Positions 24,619-33,613 of a stretch of DNA of 64,000 nt are shown piece after piece (the first letter of the stretch is position 1; each line of letters begins with the position of its first letter). The translations under genes were made by a program, and so were the position numbers. The notes beneath the pieces were generated by a model, which was not told the DNA's origin, ran no database searches, and saw only the letters and a program-made list of their open reading frames with translations. The DNA comes from Thiotrichaceae bacterium (GTDB taxonomy: Bacteria; Pseudomonadota; Gammaproteobacteria; Beggiatoales; Beggiatoaceae), in NCBI GenBank assembly GCA_028688145.1, contig JAQTYU010000002.1, positions 62,001-126,000 on the forward strand, in the 5' to 3' direction.

Positions 24619-25407
24619 ATGAACAGCTACTTAAGTTTAGAACACATCGGAATGAGTTTTACGGCGCGGGGGCAAACTTTCCAAGCCCTGAGTGATGTCA
24701 GATTACAAGTCGAAAAAGGCGAATTTATCAGCTTAATTGGACACTCAGGCTGCGGCAAATCCACTGTATTGAACATTGTTGCAGGCTTGTTGCAAGCCAC
24801 CACGGGCGGGGTGTTGCTGGAAAATAAAGAAGTGAATTCTCCAGGCCCGGATCGCGCCGTGGTGTTTCAAAATCATTCTTTATTACCTTGGCTCACGGTC
24901 TATGAAAACGTGCGTTTAGCGGTGAATAAAGTGTTTGGCGGCATTAAAAGCAAGCAAGAATGTCATGAATGGACTTTAGAGAAATTGGAATTAGTGCACA
25001 TGTCGCACGCGCTGGAAAAGCGTCCCAATGAAATTTCTGGCGGGATGAAACAACGGGTTGGGATTGCCCGCGCTTTGGCAATGGAACCTAAAGTGTTGTT
25101 AATGGATGAGCCTTTCGGGGCACTGGATGCTTTGACCCGCGCCCATTTGCAAGATTCGGTGATGGATATTCACGGACATTTAGGCAACACGGTGATGATG
25201 ATTACTCACGATGTGGATGAAGCAGTGTTGTTGTCGGATCGCATTGTGATGATGACCAACGGCCCCAATGCCACGATTGGCGAAATTTTAGATATTAAAT
25301 TGCCCAGACCGCGCCACCGTTTAACCTTGGCATCTGACCCAACCTATAACCATTATCGGGCAGAAGTATTGCGCTTCCTGCATGAACGTCAACGTAAAGT
25401 GGCTTAA
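24619..25407 (+). CDS. nrtD: Nitrate ABC transporter ATP-binding protein
   Basis: Cytoplasmic ATPase driving nitrate import. Walker A GHSGCGKST (residues about 41-49), Q-loop in VVFQNHSLLPWL, ABC signature ISGGMKQRVG, Walker B VLLMDEPFGALDA, switch His in ITHDVDEA. The length of 262 fits NrtD (single ATPase) rather than NrtC, which carries an extra NrtA-like domain. Starts eight bases after the nrtB stop with AGAGG just upstream. Confidence 0.93.
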   Translation: MNSYLSLEHIGMSFTARGQTFQALSDVRLQVEKGEFISLIGHSGCGKSTVLNIVAGLLQATTGGVLLENKEVNSPGPDRAVVFQNHSLLPWLTVYENVRLAVNKVFGGIKSKQECHEWTLEKLELVHMSHALEKRPNEISGGMKQRVGIARALAMEPKVLLMDEPFGALDALTRAHLQDSVMDIHGHLGNTVMMITHDVDEAVLLSDRIVMMTNGPNATIGEILDIKLPRPRHRLTLASDPTYNHYRAEVLRFLHERQRKVA

Positions 25408-25595
25408 AGATAAAACAAGCCCCTAAATCCCCTAAAGGGGACTTTAAACAAATAATTGTTTATGTTTAGCCCCCTTTAGGGGGTTGGGGACTTCAGTGAA
25501 GATTTTTAAATCCCCCCAGCCCCTTTTGAAAAAGGGGGAGTTTAAAACAACCGAATTCCTAGCAGTGTCGCAACTGGCTTAACGGAGTAGTCGCA
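25408..25595. repeat. GC-box palindromes between nrtD and nirB
   Basis: Several CCCCTTT/AAAGGGG units: CCCCTAAAGGGG (25429-25440), CCCCCTTTAGGGGG (25471-25484) and CCCCTTTTGAAAAAGGGGG (about 25520-25538). The same units recur at 28452-28620, 33519-33543 and 59485-59552. They can form hairpins in the nrtD-nirB transcript. GGAG at 25582-25585 belongs to nirB. Confidence 0.65.
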
Positions 25596-28085
25596 ATGAA
25601 ACCTAAATTAGTGTGTATTGGCAATGGCATGGCGGGGATTCGTACCCTTGAAGAATTGCTGAAAATTGCCCCCGAAAAATATGATATTACTGTATTTGGT
25701 TCAGAGCCTTACGGTAATTACAACCGCATTTTATTATCGCCCGTGTTGGCAGGCGAAAAAACCATTCAAGACATCATGCTCAATGATGATGATTGGTACG
25801 CAGAACATAATATTGCCTTATTCAAAGGGCACACCGTGGTTTCAGTCAACCGCAAAGCCCGACAAATTTTCAGTGCGGAAGGCGCAGTGGTCAGCTACGA
25901 CCGTTTATTAATTGCCACGGGTTCAAGTCCATTTATTCTGCCTGTGAATGGGAGCAATTTATCAGGCGTGATTAGTTTCCGCGACATCAAAGACGTGCAC
26001 ACCATGTTAAGCACCGCCCACGCAGGCAAAAAACACGCGGTCGTAATTGGTGGCGGTTTGCTGGGTTTGGAAGCTGCCAACGGTTTGCTTAAGCAAGGTA
26101 TGGAAGTCACCGTGGTGCATTTAATGGACATCCTCATGGATCGTCAATTAGACTTCGTCGCCGCGAAATTATTGCAAGCCAGCTTAGAACAACGCGGGCT
26201 TAAATTCTTATTAAAAGCCCAAACTCAAGAAATTCTCGGCACGACTAAAGTCACAGGTGTACGTTTCAAAGATGGTTTAGAAATCCCAGCGGATTTGGTG
26301 GTGATGGCAGTCGGCATTCGCCCCAATTACACGCTGGCACAACAAGCAGGCTTACATTGTGAACGCGGCATTGTGGTCAATGACACCATGCAAACTTATG
26401 ATCCCCGGGTTTATGCGGTTGGCGAATGTGTGCAACATCGCAAACAAACTTATGGTTTAGTCGCGCCCTTATTTGAACAAGCCAAAGTCTGCGCCAACCA
26501 TTTGGCAGAATTGGGTTATTCGCGTTATCAAGGCTCGGTGGTTTCGACTAAATTAAAAGTCACAGGCATCGATGTGTTTTCGGCAGGCGATTTCAACGGC
26601 ACGGATAAAACTGAAGAAATCATTTTCCAAGACCCTAGCCAAGGCATTTATAAGAAATTAGTGCTTGAGGAAAATCGGATTAAAGGCGCGATTTTATACG
26701 GCGATACGATGGACAGTAGCTGGTATTTCCAACTGATGCGCGATGAAACCGATGTCACCGCAATGCGGGAAAAGATTTTATTCGGACAAGCGCATAATCT
26801 GGGCGACGCAGGGCATGGCAGTGAAAATCGTGTCGCTTCCATGAGCGATGATGCGGAAGTGTGCGGCTGTAACGGGGTTTGTAAAGGCACGGTGGTGAAA
26901 GCGATTGTCGAGAAGAAATTATTCACCATTGAAGAAGTCCGCGCCCACACCAAAGCGTCCAGTTCTTGCGGTTCTTGCACGGCATTGGTCGAACAAATTT
27001 TAGTCGCGACTTTAGGCAATGATTACTCGCAAACGCCCAAAACTAAGCCCTTATGCGGCTGTACGCATCACACCCATGATGAAATCATTGATGCGATTAA
27101 ACGCCATCATTTAATTTCTGCCAAAGCCGTGCGTGAATTTTTAGAATGGAAAACCCCCGATGGTTGCCCAAGCTGTCGCCCCGCGATTAACTATTATTTA
27201 ATCGCCAACCACCCCGCAGAAGTGGTAGATGATTATCAATCCCGCTTTATTAATGAACGGGTGCACGCCAATATTCAAAAAGACGGCACTTATTCCGTTG
27301 TGCCCAGAATTTGGGGCGGCGTGACCACACCTGATGAATTGCGAGCCATTGCAAACGTGGCAGATAAATATCAAATTCCCACGGTCAAAATCACAGGCGG
27401 GCAACGCATTGACCTGCTTGGGGTGAAAAAGCAAGATTTGCCTGCGGTGTGGGGCGAGTTGAATCAAGCGGGGCTGATTTCGGGTCATGCCTATGCCAAA
27501 GGTTTACGCACCGTGAAAACTTGTGTCGGTTCGGAATGGTGTCGGTTTGGCACGCAAGATTCCACGGGCATGGGCATTAAATTAGAAAAAATGACCTGGG
27601 GCAGTTGGACACCGCACAAGTTTAAGATGGCGGTTTCAGGTTGCCCACGCAATTGTGCCGAAGCCTCGATTAAAGATTTTGGCGTGGTTGCAGTGGATTC
27701 TGGTTGGGAATTACACGTTGGCGGCAATGGCGGGATTAAAGTGCGGGTCACGGATATTCTGTGCAAAGTGGAAACCGAAGCGGAAGTTTTGGAATATGCA
27801 GCCGCGTTTATGCAAGTTTATCGCGAAGAAGCGCATTATTTGGAACGTACCGCACATTGGATTGAGCGTGTGGGTTTGCCCCATGTGAAAAAACGTATTC
27901 TCGATGATGTCGCGGGGCGCAAAGCCGCGTATGCGCGTTTCTTAGAATCGCAAAAATACGCACAAATTGATCCGTGGGCAGAACGTGCCAGCCAAGGCGT
28001 TGCCGCGCATGAATTCAATGTGTTGAAAAATATTCCTGTGAAAGTGGAAAGTCTTCCCTCCGCAACTGTTCAAGAGGTGGCATAA
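25596..28085 (+). CDS. nirB: Assimilatory nitrite reductase (NADH), large subunit
   Basis: Six-electron reduction of nitrite to ammonium. Order: FAD/NAD(P)H oxidoreductase domain (IGNGMAGIRTLEEL at the N-terminus, second dinucleotide motif VVIGGGLLGLEAANGL near residue 150), two BFD-type [2Fe-2S] segments (CGCNGVCKG with SSCGSC, and CGCTHHTHDE with GCPSC, about 425-545), nitrite/sulfite reductase half-domain, then the siroheme-[4Fe-4S] cysteines in TCVGSEWCRFG and SGCPRNCAEA (about 640-690). 829 residues, normal. Start has GGAG ten bases upstream. NirD follows after one base. Confidence 0.96.
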   Translation: MKPKLVCIGNGMAGIRTLEELLKIAPEKYDITVFGSEPYGNYNRILLSPVLAGEKTIQDIMLNDDDWYAEHNIALFKGHTVVSVNRKARQIFSAEGAVVSYDRLLIATGSSPFILPVNGSNLSGVISFRDIKDVHTMLSTAHAGKKHAVVIGGGLLGLEAANGLLKQGMEVTVVHLMDILMDRQLDFVAAKLLQASLEQRGLKFLLKAQTQEILGTTKVTGVRFKDGLEIPADLVVMAVGIRPNYTLAQQAGLHCERGIVVNDTMQTYDPRVYAVGECVQHRKQTYGLVAPLFEQAKVCANHLAELGYSRYQGSVVSTKLKVTGIDVFSAGDFNGTDKTEEIIFQDPSQGIYKKLVLEENRIKGAILYGDTMDSSWYFQLMRDETDVTAMREKILFGQAHNLGDAGHGSENRVASMSDDAEVCGCNGVCKGTVVKAIVEKKLFTIEEVRAHTKASSSCGSCTALVEQILVATLGNDYSQTPKTKPLCGCTHHTHDEIIDAIKRHHLISAKAVREFLEWKTPDGCPSCRPAINYYLIANHPAEVVDDYQSRFINERVHANIQKDGTYSVVPRIWGGVTTPDELRAIANVADKYQIPTVKITGGQRIDLLGVKKQDLPAVWGELNQAGLISGHAYAKGLRTVKTCVGSEWCRFGTQDSTGMGIKLEKMTWGSWTPHKFKMAVSGCPRNCAEASIKDFGVVAVDSGWELHVGGNGGIKVRVTDILCKVETEAEVLEYAAAFMQVYREEAHYLERTAHWIERVGLPHVKKRILDDVAGRKAAYARFLESQKYAQIDPWAERASQGVAAHEFNVLKNIPVKVESLPSATVQEVA

Positions 28086-28086
28086 C

Positions 28087-28401
28087 ATGAATTGGTTAGA
28101 AGTTGGAAATTTGCAGGATATTCCACAAATGGGTTCACGTTTGGTGGAAACGCCGCAGGGCAATATTGCTTTATTCCGTACCAGCGATGATCAAGTGTTT
28201 GCTATTGCAGACCGTTGCCCGCACAAGGGTGGTCCTTTGTCACAAGGGATTGTGCATGGGCATGTGGTGACGTGTCCCTTGCACAGTTGGAAAATTGATT
28301 TAAGCAGCGGTGAAGCGGTTGCCCCCGATGTGGGCTGTGTGAATCGTTATGCCATCCGTCAGGGCGAGGGCGGAAAATTGGAGTTGGGTTTGGCGGAGTA
28401 A
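28087..28401 (+). CDS. nirD: Assimilatory nitrite reductase, small (Rieske-type) subunit
   Basis: Partner of NirB, 104 residues. Rieske-type ligands are present: CPHKGGPL (Cys, His) and CPLHSWKID (Cys, His), so this subunit probably carries a [2Fe-2S] cluster; many NirD proteins lack it. It begins one base after the nirB stop and its ribosome binding site (GAGGTGG) lies inside the end of nirB, so translation is coupled. Confidence 0.93.
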   Translation: MNWLEVGNLQDIPQMGSRLVETPQGNIALFRTSDDQVFAIADRCPHKGGPLSQGIVHGHVVTCPLHSWKIDLSSGEAVAPDVGCVNRYAIRQGEGGKLELGLAE

Positions 28402-28411
28402 TTCATGTTTA

Positions 28412-28435
28412 AGACCTGCTAGGTTTTGCAGGTCT
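28412..28435 (+). terminator. Hairpin after nirD (dispersed GACCTG palindrome)
   Basis: AGACCTGC (28412-28419) and GCAGGTCT (28428-28435) pair perfectly around TAGGTTTT, ten bases after the nirD stop. T content downstream is low. It shares the GACCTG/CAGGTC core with the terminator at 4750-4783. Confidence 0.5.
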
Positions 28436-28449
28436 GGTTTAAGATTCAA

Positions 28450-28640
28450 CTGCGCCCCCAACCCCCTGAAGGGGGCTAAGAATAAATACTCCCCCTTTGA
28501 AAAAGGGGGCAGGGGGGATTTAAAAATCTCGAAAGCTCCCACGATCTTAAATCCCCCTCAATCCCCCTTTTTCAAAGGGGGAAGCTGAAACAAGTCTTTA
28601 GCCCCCTTTAGGGGGTTGGGGGCTTCAGTTAAGATTTAAA
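28450..28640. repeat. Block of GC-box palindromes between nirD and nasA
   Basis: Five or more CCCCC/GGGGG units. The arms 28489-28522 and 28547-28584 are near-perfect inverted copies (CCCCCTTTGAAAAAGGGGG in each, plus GGGGGATTTAA), so the block can fold as one long cruciform or RNA hairpin of about 95 bases. Confidence 0.7.
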
Positions 28641-28719
28641 AAATCCTCTCTCGGCGATGAGGGGCACAGGGACACTCGATTTCCCTGCAAAATAAACATT
28701 TATCAAGAAGGTCATGATC

Positions 28720-31389
28720 ATGCCCAGCGTACAAACGACTTGTCCTTATTGCGGCGTAGGCTGTGGCGTACTGGCGACGGTTGACGCAGAGACTATCCAA
28801 GTACAAGGCGACAAAACCCACCCCGCAAATTTTGGGCGTTTATGCTCCAAAGGCTCAGCCTTAGCGGAAACTTTGAGTTTAGACGACCGCTTATTACAAC
28901 CTGAAGTGTATGGCGAGCCGAGCACTTGGGATAAAGCACTGTCCACCGTTGCCAGCGAATTACAACGCATCATTGAAAAATATGGAAAACAAGCGGTTGC
29001 CATTTACGCCTCAGGACAATTGCTAACTGAAGATTATTATGTTGCCAATAAATTCATGAAAGGCTTTATCGGCACGGCAAATATCGACACTAATTCACGG
29101 CTGTGCATGTCTTCCAGCGTCGCAGGACAACAACGCGCCTTTGGCAGCGACAGCGTGCCTTGCAGCTATGAAGATTTAGAACAAGCAGAATTAATTGTAC
29201 TCGTCGGCTCTAATCTCGCATGGTGTCATCCCGTTTTATATCAACGCATTAACGCCCGCAAACAAGCGGGGGAAAACCTCAAAATTGTGGTAATTGACCC
29301 GCGCCGCACCAATACTTGCGACATTGCCGACTTACATTTGCCGATTAAATCAGGCAGCGACGTGTGGCTGTTCAACGGCTTATTAAATTCATTACGCATG
29401 AATGATTGCCTTGATTTTGAATTCATCGAACAAGCCACCCAAGGCATTGCCAAAACGCTAGAAATGGCGCGACTTTCCAGCAGTTCGATTCCCTTAGTCG
29501 CACAACAATGCGGTTTAAGCGAAGCTGATCTTGCCGAATTTTTCCGCTTATTTGCACGCACTGAAAAAGTCGTCACCCTGTATTCACAAGGCGTAAACCA
29601 ATCCAGCGCGGGCACGGACAAAGTCAACAGCATTATCAATTGTCATCTTGCCAGCGGACGCATTGGAAAAGTCGGCATGGGCGCGTTTTCCATCACCGGG
29701 CAACCCAACGCGATGGGTGGGCGCGAAGTTGGCGGTTTAGCAAACCAATTAGCCGCGCACTTACGTTTAGAAGCTGAACATTGCCAATTAGTCCAAGAAT
29801 TTTGGCATTCTCCAAACATTGCCAACAGCCCCGGTTTGAAAGCGGTGGAATTATTCAACGCGATTGAACATGGCGAAGTCAAAGCGGTGTGGATTATGGC
29901 GACCAATCCCGTGGTGAGTTTGCCCAATGCCGACCAAGTGAAACGTGCTTTAAGTCAATGTGAATTAGTGATTGTTTCTGACTGCGTGCGCAACACTGAC
30001 ACCACCCAATTTGCACATGTGTTATTTCCCGCGTTGAGCTGGGGCGAAAAAGACGGCACCGTCACCAATTCAGAACGTCGTATTTCACGGCAACGCGCCT
30101 TTTTAGACCCGCCAGAATCCGCAAAAGCAGATTGGTGGATTATCAGTGAAGTTGCCGCCCGCATGGGCTTTGAAACCGCATTTAATTATCAATCTTCAGC
30201 TGCAATTTTCCGTGAACATGCCGCTTTATCTGCGTATCGCAATCATGAACAAAGCGATGGCATTTTGCGAGATTTTAATCTGTGCGGTTTAAGCCAATTA
30301 AATGATGCTGAATATAATGCGTTACAACCGATTCAATGGCCCGTATTGATTGCAGGACAAGGCACGACTCGCTTATTCAGTGATTGGCAATTTTTCACGG
30401 CAAACAAAAAGGCAAATTTTATTCCGATTGTGCCCCGTGGCGCAGTGGCGATGCCCACGCCTGAATATCCGTTTATTTTGAACACGGGACGCATTCGTGA
30501 CCAATGGCACACCATGACGCGCACGGGCAAAACCCCGCGCCTGTTAAACCATTTAAACGAGCCATTTGTGGAATTACATCCGCAAGATGCGCGGCGGGTA
30601 AAAATTCAAGAAAATGCGTTGGTCGTGGTGAAAAGCCGTTTGGGAAAAATTGTGGTGCGGGCGCGGTTTAATGAAGCGCAGCAACGCGGCACGGTATTTG
30701 TGCCGATTCATTGGCAAGGACAATTAGCCAGTTTGGCGCGGGTGGGCAGTTTAATTGCGCCCGAATTTGACCCGATTTCAGGACAACCTGAATTTAAACA
30801 TACGCCCGTGCAACTTGCGCCCTATCAAGCCGTTTGGCAAGGTTTTATGTTGTCGCGGGATGAATTGCCCAATGTGCCCGAAACTTATCTGGGTTATTGG
30901 GCAAAAATTCGCGGCGATGAATGTTGGCGATATGAATTTGCAGGCGATAGTGTGCCTGAAAAATGGTCAACTTGGGTCGGTGAAAACTTTGGGGTGAATC
31001 GCGAATGGCTGGAATTTCAAGACAAAGCCACAGGGCGTTATCGTTGCGCCAGTATTGCACAAGGGCGTTTAAGCTGCTGTTTATTCATCGGCAGCGACAA
31101 CGAAAGTTTGCCCGCGCGTGAAGGTTTGACAGGATTATTCGCTAAAGAAAGCTTAGAAATGGCAGAACGTTTAAGCCTGTTGACGGGAAAAACGCAGCAG
31201 AATAAAGTTGAACGTGGCGCGGTGGTCTGTGCGTGTTTCAATGTGGGGAAAAATACCATTGTGCAAGCCATCAAAGAACACGGCTTACAAACCCCCGCCC
31301 AAATTACTCAAAAGTTGAAAGCAGGCGGTAATTGTGGTTCTTGTATCCCTGAATTGAAGGCTTTGTTGGCGCAAAATCGGGGGTCTTAA
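28720..31389 (+). CDS. nasA: Assimilatory nitrate reductase, catalytic subunit
   Basis: Reduces nitrate to nitrite in the cytoplasm; molybdopterin-guanine-dinucleotide enzyme. N-terminal [4Fe-4S] site C8-x2-C11-x3-C15...C42 (CPYCGVGCG, GRLCSKG), molybdopterin domains (LCMSSSVAG, VVIDPRR, LYSQGVNQS, ATNPVVSLP, GRIRDQWHTMTRTGK), and a C-terminal BFD-like [2Fe-2S] domain (VVCACFNVG, GGNCGSC). 889 residues from ATG 28720, preferred over ATG 28714 because AAGAAGG ends at 28711, only two bases before it. Last gene of the nitrate block; whether it is on the nrt-nir transcript or has its own promoter in the repeat block is not clear. Confidence 0.95.
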   Translation: MPSVQTTCPYCGVGCGVLATVDAETIQVQGDKTHPANFGRLCSKGSALAETLSLDDRLLQPEVYGEPSTWDKALSTVASELQRIIEKYGKQAVAIYASGQLLTEDYYVANKFMKGFIGTANIDTNSRLCMSSSVAGQQRAFGSDSVPCSYEDLEQAELIVLVGSNLAWCHPVLYQRINARKQAGENLKIVVIDPRRTNTCDIADLHLPIKSGSDVWLFNGLLNSLRMNDCLDFEFIEQATQGIAKTLEMARLSSSSIPLVAQQCGLSEADLAEFFRLFARTEKVVTLYSQGVNQSSAGTDKVNSIINCHLASGRIGKVGMGAFSITGQPNAMGGREVGGLANQLAAHLRLEAEHCQLVQEFWHSPNIANSPGLKAVELFNAIEHGEVKAVWIMATNPVVSLPNADQVKRALSQCELVIVSDCVRNTDTTQFAHVLFPALSWGEKDGTVTNSERRISRQRAFLDPPESAKADWWIISEVAARMGFETAFNYQSSAAIFREHAALSAYRNHEQSDGILRDFNLCGLSQLNDAEYNALQPIQWPVLIAGQGTTRLFSDWQFFTANKKANFIPIVPRGAVAMPTPEYPFILNTGRIRDQWHTMTRTGKTPRLLNHLNEPFVELHPQDARRVKIQENALVVVKSRLGKIVVRARFNEAQQRGTVFVPIHWQGQLASLARVGSLIAPEFDPISGQPEFKHTPVQLAPYQAVWQGFMLSRDELPNVPETYLGYWAKIRGDECWRYEFAGDSVPEKWSTWVGENFGVNREWLEFQDKATGRYRCASIAQGRLSCCLFIGSDNESLPAREGLTGLFAKESLEMAERLSLLTGKTQQNKVERGAVVCACFNVGKNTIVQAIKEHGLQTPAQITQKLKAGGNCGSCIPELKALLAQNRGS

Positions 31390-31406
31390 ACTACGATCTA
31401 AACATA

Positions 31407-31508
31407 TCTGAACCACAATTCACGTAATTACCTCAATTCACACAATTAAAAAATGGCTTTAGGGTTTAATTACGGTAATTATGGTAATTGCGTAAATTGT
31501 GGTTCAGA
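31407..31508. repeat. 102-bp inverted-repeat element upstream of lysC
   Basis: Arms 31407-31432 and 31483-31508 match as inverted repeats at 24 of 26 positions (core TCTGAACCACAATT). The inner 50 bases have further AATTAC/GTAATT symmetry. There is no coding capacity. It may be a mobile remnant that also ends nasA transcription. No lysine riboswitch was recognised in this spacer. Confidence 0.65.
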
Positions 31509-31670
31509 CAACTGTGTTTTAAAAATCCAAACTCTCAATTCGCAATCTACCCCGAACCTATCCCCACTTTTCCCACAAAATATCCCAAAACCGTGGCTAT
31601 GCTTTAATTCTGTGTGCAAATAGTGTTTAATAACTACTTTTAACCTACTTTACGGGGTAATACGCAGCAG

Positions 31671-32891
31671 ATGGCACTTATTGTACAAAAATACGGTGGC
31701 ACTTCGGTGGGTTCAGTTGACAGAATCCAAAATGTCGCCAAGAAAGTTATCGCCAGCCGTGCCAAAGGGCATGATGTCGTGGTTGTGGTTTCTGCCATGA
31801 GTGGCGAAACTAATCGTTTAATCGGTTTGGCGAGAAGTATTATTGATCCGCCCAATGCCCGCGAATTAGACACGATTATGTCCACGGGCGAACAAGTCAC
31901 GATTGGCTTATTAGCGATTGCTTTAGAAGCGCAAGGCTGCCCTGCTCGTTCTTACACAGGCGCACAAGTGCGTATTCTGACCGACAGCGCGTTTGGTAAA
32001 GCCCGCATTTTAGAAATCGATGACAAAGCGATGCGTGCCGATTTAGCCCAAGGGCGCGTGGTGGTGGTTGCAGGTTTCCAAGGTGTAGACGAAAATGGCA
32101 ATATCACCACGTTAGGTCGTGGCGGTTCTGACACCACAGGCGTAGCTTTAGCCGCTGCTTTGAAAGCCGACGAATGCCAAATTTACACCGACGTAGATGG
32201 GGTTTATACCACCGATCCCCGCATTGAGCCGCGTGCACGTCGCCTAGACCGCATTAGTTATGAAGAAATGCTTGAAATGGCAAGTTTAGGCTCAAAAGTA
32301 TTACAAATACGCTCAGTAGAATTTGCCAGCAAGTACAATGTACCTTTACGTGTGCTATCCTCATTTGAAGATGGGGAAGGTACGCTCATTGCGCCAGAGG
32401 ATGAAACAATGGAACAAGCCCTGATTTCAGGCATTGCGTTTAATCGTGACGAAGCTAAATTAACCGTGCTCGGTGTGCCTGACAAACCGGGGATTGCCTA
32501 TAAGATTCTGGGCGCAATTTCAGAAGCCAACATTGAAGTTGACATGATTATTCAAAACGTTGGGGCTGATGGCAGCACCGACTTTACCTTTACCGTGCAC
32601 CGTAACGATTACAAAAAAGCTTTAGAAATTTTACAAAGTACGGCAACGGCAATGGGCGCACGCCAAGTATTAGGCGACAACCATATTGCTAAACTGTCTT
32701 TAGTGGGTGTTGGTATGCGTTCTCACGCAGGGATTGCCAGCAAAATGTTTGGGGCACTCGCCGCTGAGAGTATCAACATTCAAATGATCTCAACCTCAGA
32801 AATTAAGATTTCTGTGGTGATCGATGAAAAATATTTGGAATTAGGCGTGCGCGTCTTACACGCTGCGTTCGGGTTGGAGGAGGCAGCTTAA
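31671..32891 (+). CDS. lysC: Aspartate kinase
   Basis: Phosphorylates aspartate, the first step toward lysine, methionine, threonine and diaminopimelate. Kinase domain motifs: VQKYGGTSVGS at the N-terminus, VVSAMSGETNRL, GRGGSDTTGVALAAAL, TDVDGVYTTDPR. Two C-terminal ACT domains (about 265-400; VPDKPGIAYKILGAI and VGVGMRSHAGIASKMF) mediate feedback control. The length of 406 is typical of monofunctional class enzymes. No strong ribosome binding site is visible, but the KYGGTS motif so near the start fixes it. csrA follows, an order common in gammaproteobacteria. Confidence 0.96.
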   Translation: MALIVQKYGGTSVGSVDRIQNVAKKVIASRAKGHDVVVVVSAMSGETNRLIGLARSIIDPPNARELDTIMSTGEQVTIGLLAIALEAQGCPARSYTGAQVRILTDSAFGKARILEIDDKAMRADLAQGRVVVVAGFQGVDENGNITTLGRGGSDTTGVALAAALKADECQIYTDVDGVYTTDPRIEPRARRLDRISYEEMLEMASLGSKVLQIRSVEFASKYNVPLRVLSSFEDGEGTLIAPEDETMEQALISGIAFNRDEAKLTVLGVPDKPGIAYKILGAISEANIEVDMIIQNVGADGSTDFTFTVHRNDYKKALEILQSTATAMGARQVLGDNHIAKLSLVGVGMRSHAGIASKMFGALAAESINIQMISTSEIKISVVIDEKYLELGVRVLHAAFGLEEAA

Positions 32892-32954
32892 CTGAGAGGT
32901 GTTTAGGGACGATACCTGACACCGCAATAAGCTTATGAGATTAGGAGAAATCTT

Positions 32955-33146
32955 ATGTTAATATTAACAAGGCGTGTTGGTGAATCACTGATTATCGGGG
33001 ATGCAGTAACAGTGACGGTGTTAGGTGTCAAGGGGAATCAGGTTCGTATCGGTGTGAATGCCCCTAAAGATGTTCCCGTGCACCGCGAGGAAATCTACCA
33101 GCGCATTCAACAAGAAAAAGACCATACTGATGAACCCCCTGAATAA
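32955..33146 (+). CDS. csrA: Carbon storage regulator CsrA
   Basis: Dimeric RNA-binding protein that masks GGA-bearing leaders, controlling motility, carbon flow and biofilm. 63 residues with the signature [16 protein letters not shown] and the second RNA-contact segment [21 protein letters not shown] (here [17 protein letters not shown]). TTAGGAG (32941-32947) gives an excellent start signal. Located 63 bases after lysC. No csrB/C-type sponge RNA and no serine tRNA, often found after csrA, was seen here. Confidence 0.97.
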   Translation: MLILTRRVGESLIIGDAVTVTVLGVKGNQVRIGVNAPKDVPVHREEIYQRIQQEKDHTDEPPE

Positions 33147-33168
33147 GCATTAAGCGCGGTTAAGTTGC

Positions 33169-33208
33169 GCCTTATTGCAAAGTTTCCCAACTTTGCAATA
33201 AGGCTTCT
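33169..33208 (+). terminator. Intrinsic terminator after csrA
   Basis: Perfect 16-bp stem (33169-33184 with 33189-33204, GCCTTATTGCAAAGTT) and a TCCC loop, 22 bases after the stop. Followed by TTCTCG, a weak T-run. Confidence 0.8.
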
Positions 33209-33219
33209 CGATGTATCCC

Positions 33220-33402
33220 TTATCCCATTTCATAACGTTGTTTAATTAAAATCTCCCCCTGTGGTTTTTTCACCACCAGATAGCATAAAATACCTTCCCA
33301 TTTCTCCGCTATCAAAATCCCATTAAAAATATAAAGTAATTCATGGTTTTGACATGCAGGCACTGTATGCTGCTTGTCCTCAGATTTTGGATTATTTAGC
33401 AA
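33220..33402 (-). CDS. Small hypothetical protein (TTG start)
   Basis: A 60-codon frame on the minus strand with protein-like composition: ends ILCYLVVKKPQGEILIKQRYEMG and contains NHELLYIFNGILIAEKWEG. The only usable start is TTG 33402, just after an in-frame stop (TAA at 33406-33408). No good ribosome binding site is visible. It could be a genuine small protein or the remnant of a longer one. I do not recognise a family. Confidence 0.35.
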   Translation of the reverse strand: MLNNPKSEDKQHTVPACQNHELLYIFNGILIAEKWEGILCYLVVKKPQGEILIKQRYEMG

Positions 33403-33613
33403 ATTTTAAAATAAGCCCTCAATTTCTTAAATCGGGGCAAAAGACCATAAAGTGTAATCGCTTTTAGCTTTTCGTTTCAAAATAGAGAGAGTGAGGGAAT
33501 TTAAAGAAATATCCTAAATTCCCCATCCCCTTTTCAAAAATGGGGACATGTTTATTTATGCAATCGTTGTTAGTCATCATCGAACAGTAACACTACACTT
33601 TAAGGATTAAATA
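33403..33613. other. Spacer upstream of the TolC-type gene
   Basis: Mostly AT-rich. It contains one GC-box palindrome (CCCCATCCCCTTTTC, then AAAAATGGGG, about 33519-33543). TAAGGAT (33600-33606) serves the next gene. Confidence 0.45.

Noticed and set aside
28349..28588. A 79-codon frame ending in FKGGS overlapping the nirD end
   Set aside because: Its second half is translated GC-box repeat, a common artefact of this repeat family; the first half is nirD in another frame.
25408..28719. CRISPR array among the repeated GC boxes
   Set aside because: Units are palindromic, irregular in length and spacing and lack unique equal-length spacers; no cas genes are present.
31390..31670. Lysine riboswitch before lysC
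   Set aside because: The only strong structure is the 102-bp inverted repeat; the five-helix lysine aptamer core was not found.
33147..33220. Serine tRNA after csrA
   Set aside because: The 16-bp stem is a simple hairpin with a four-base loop; no cloverleaf or TTCGA-type T-loop is present.
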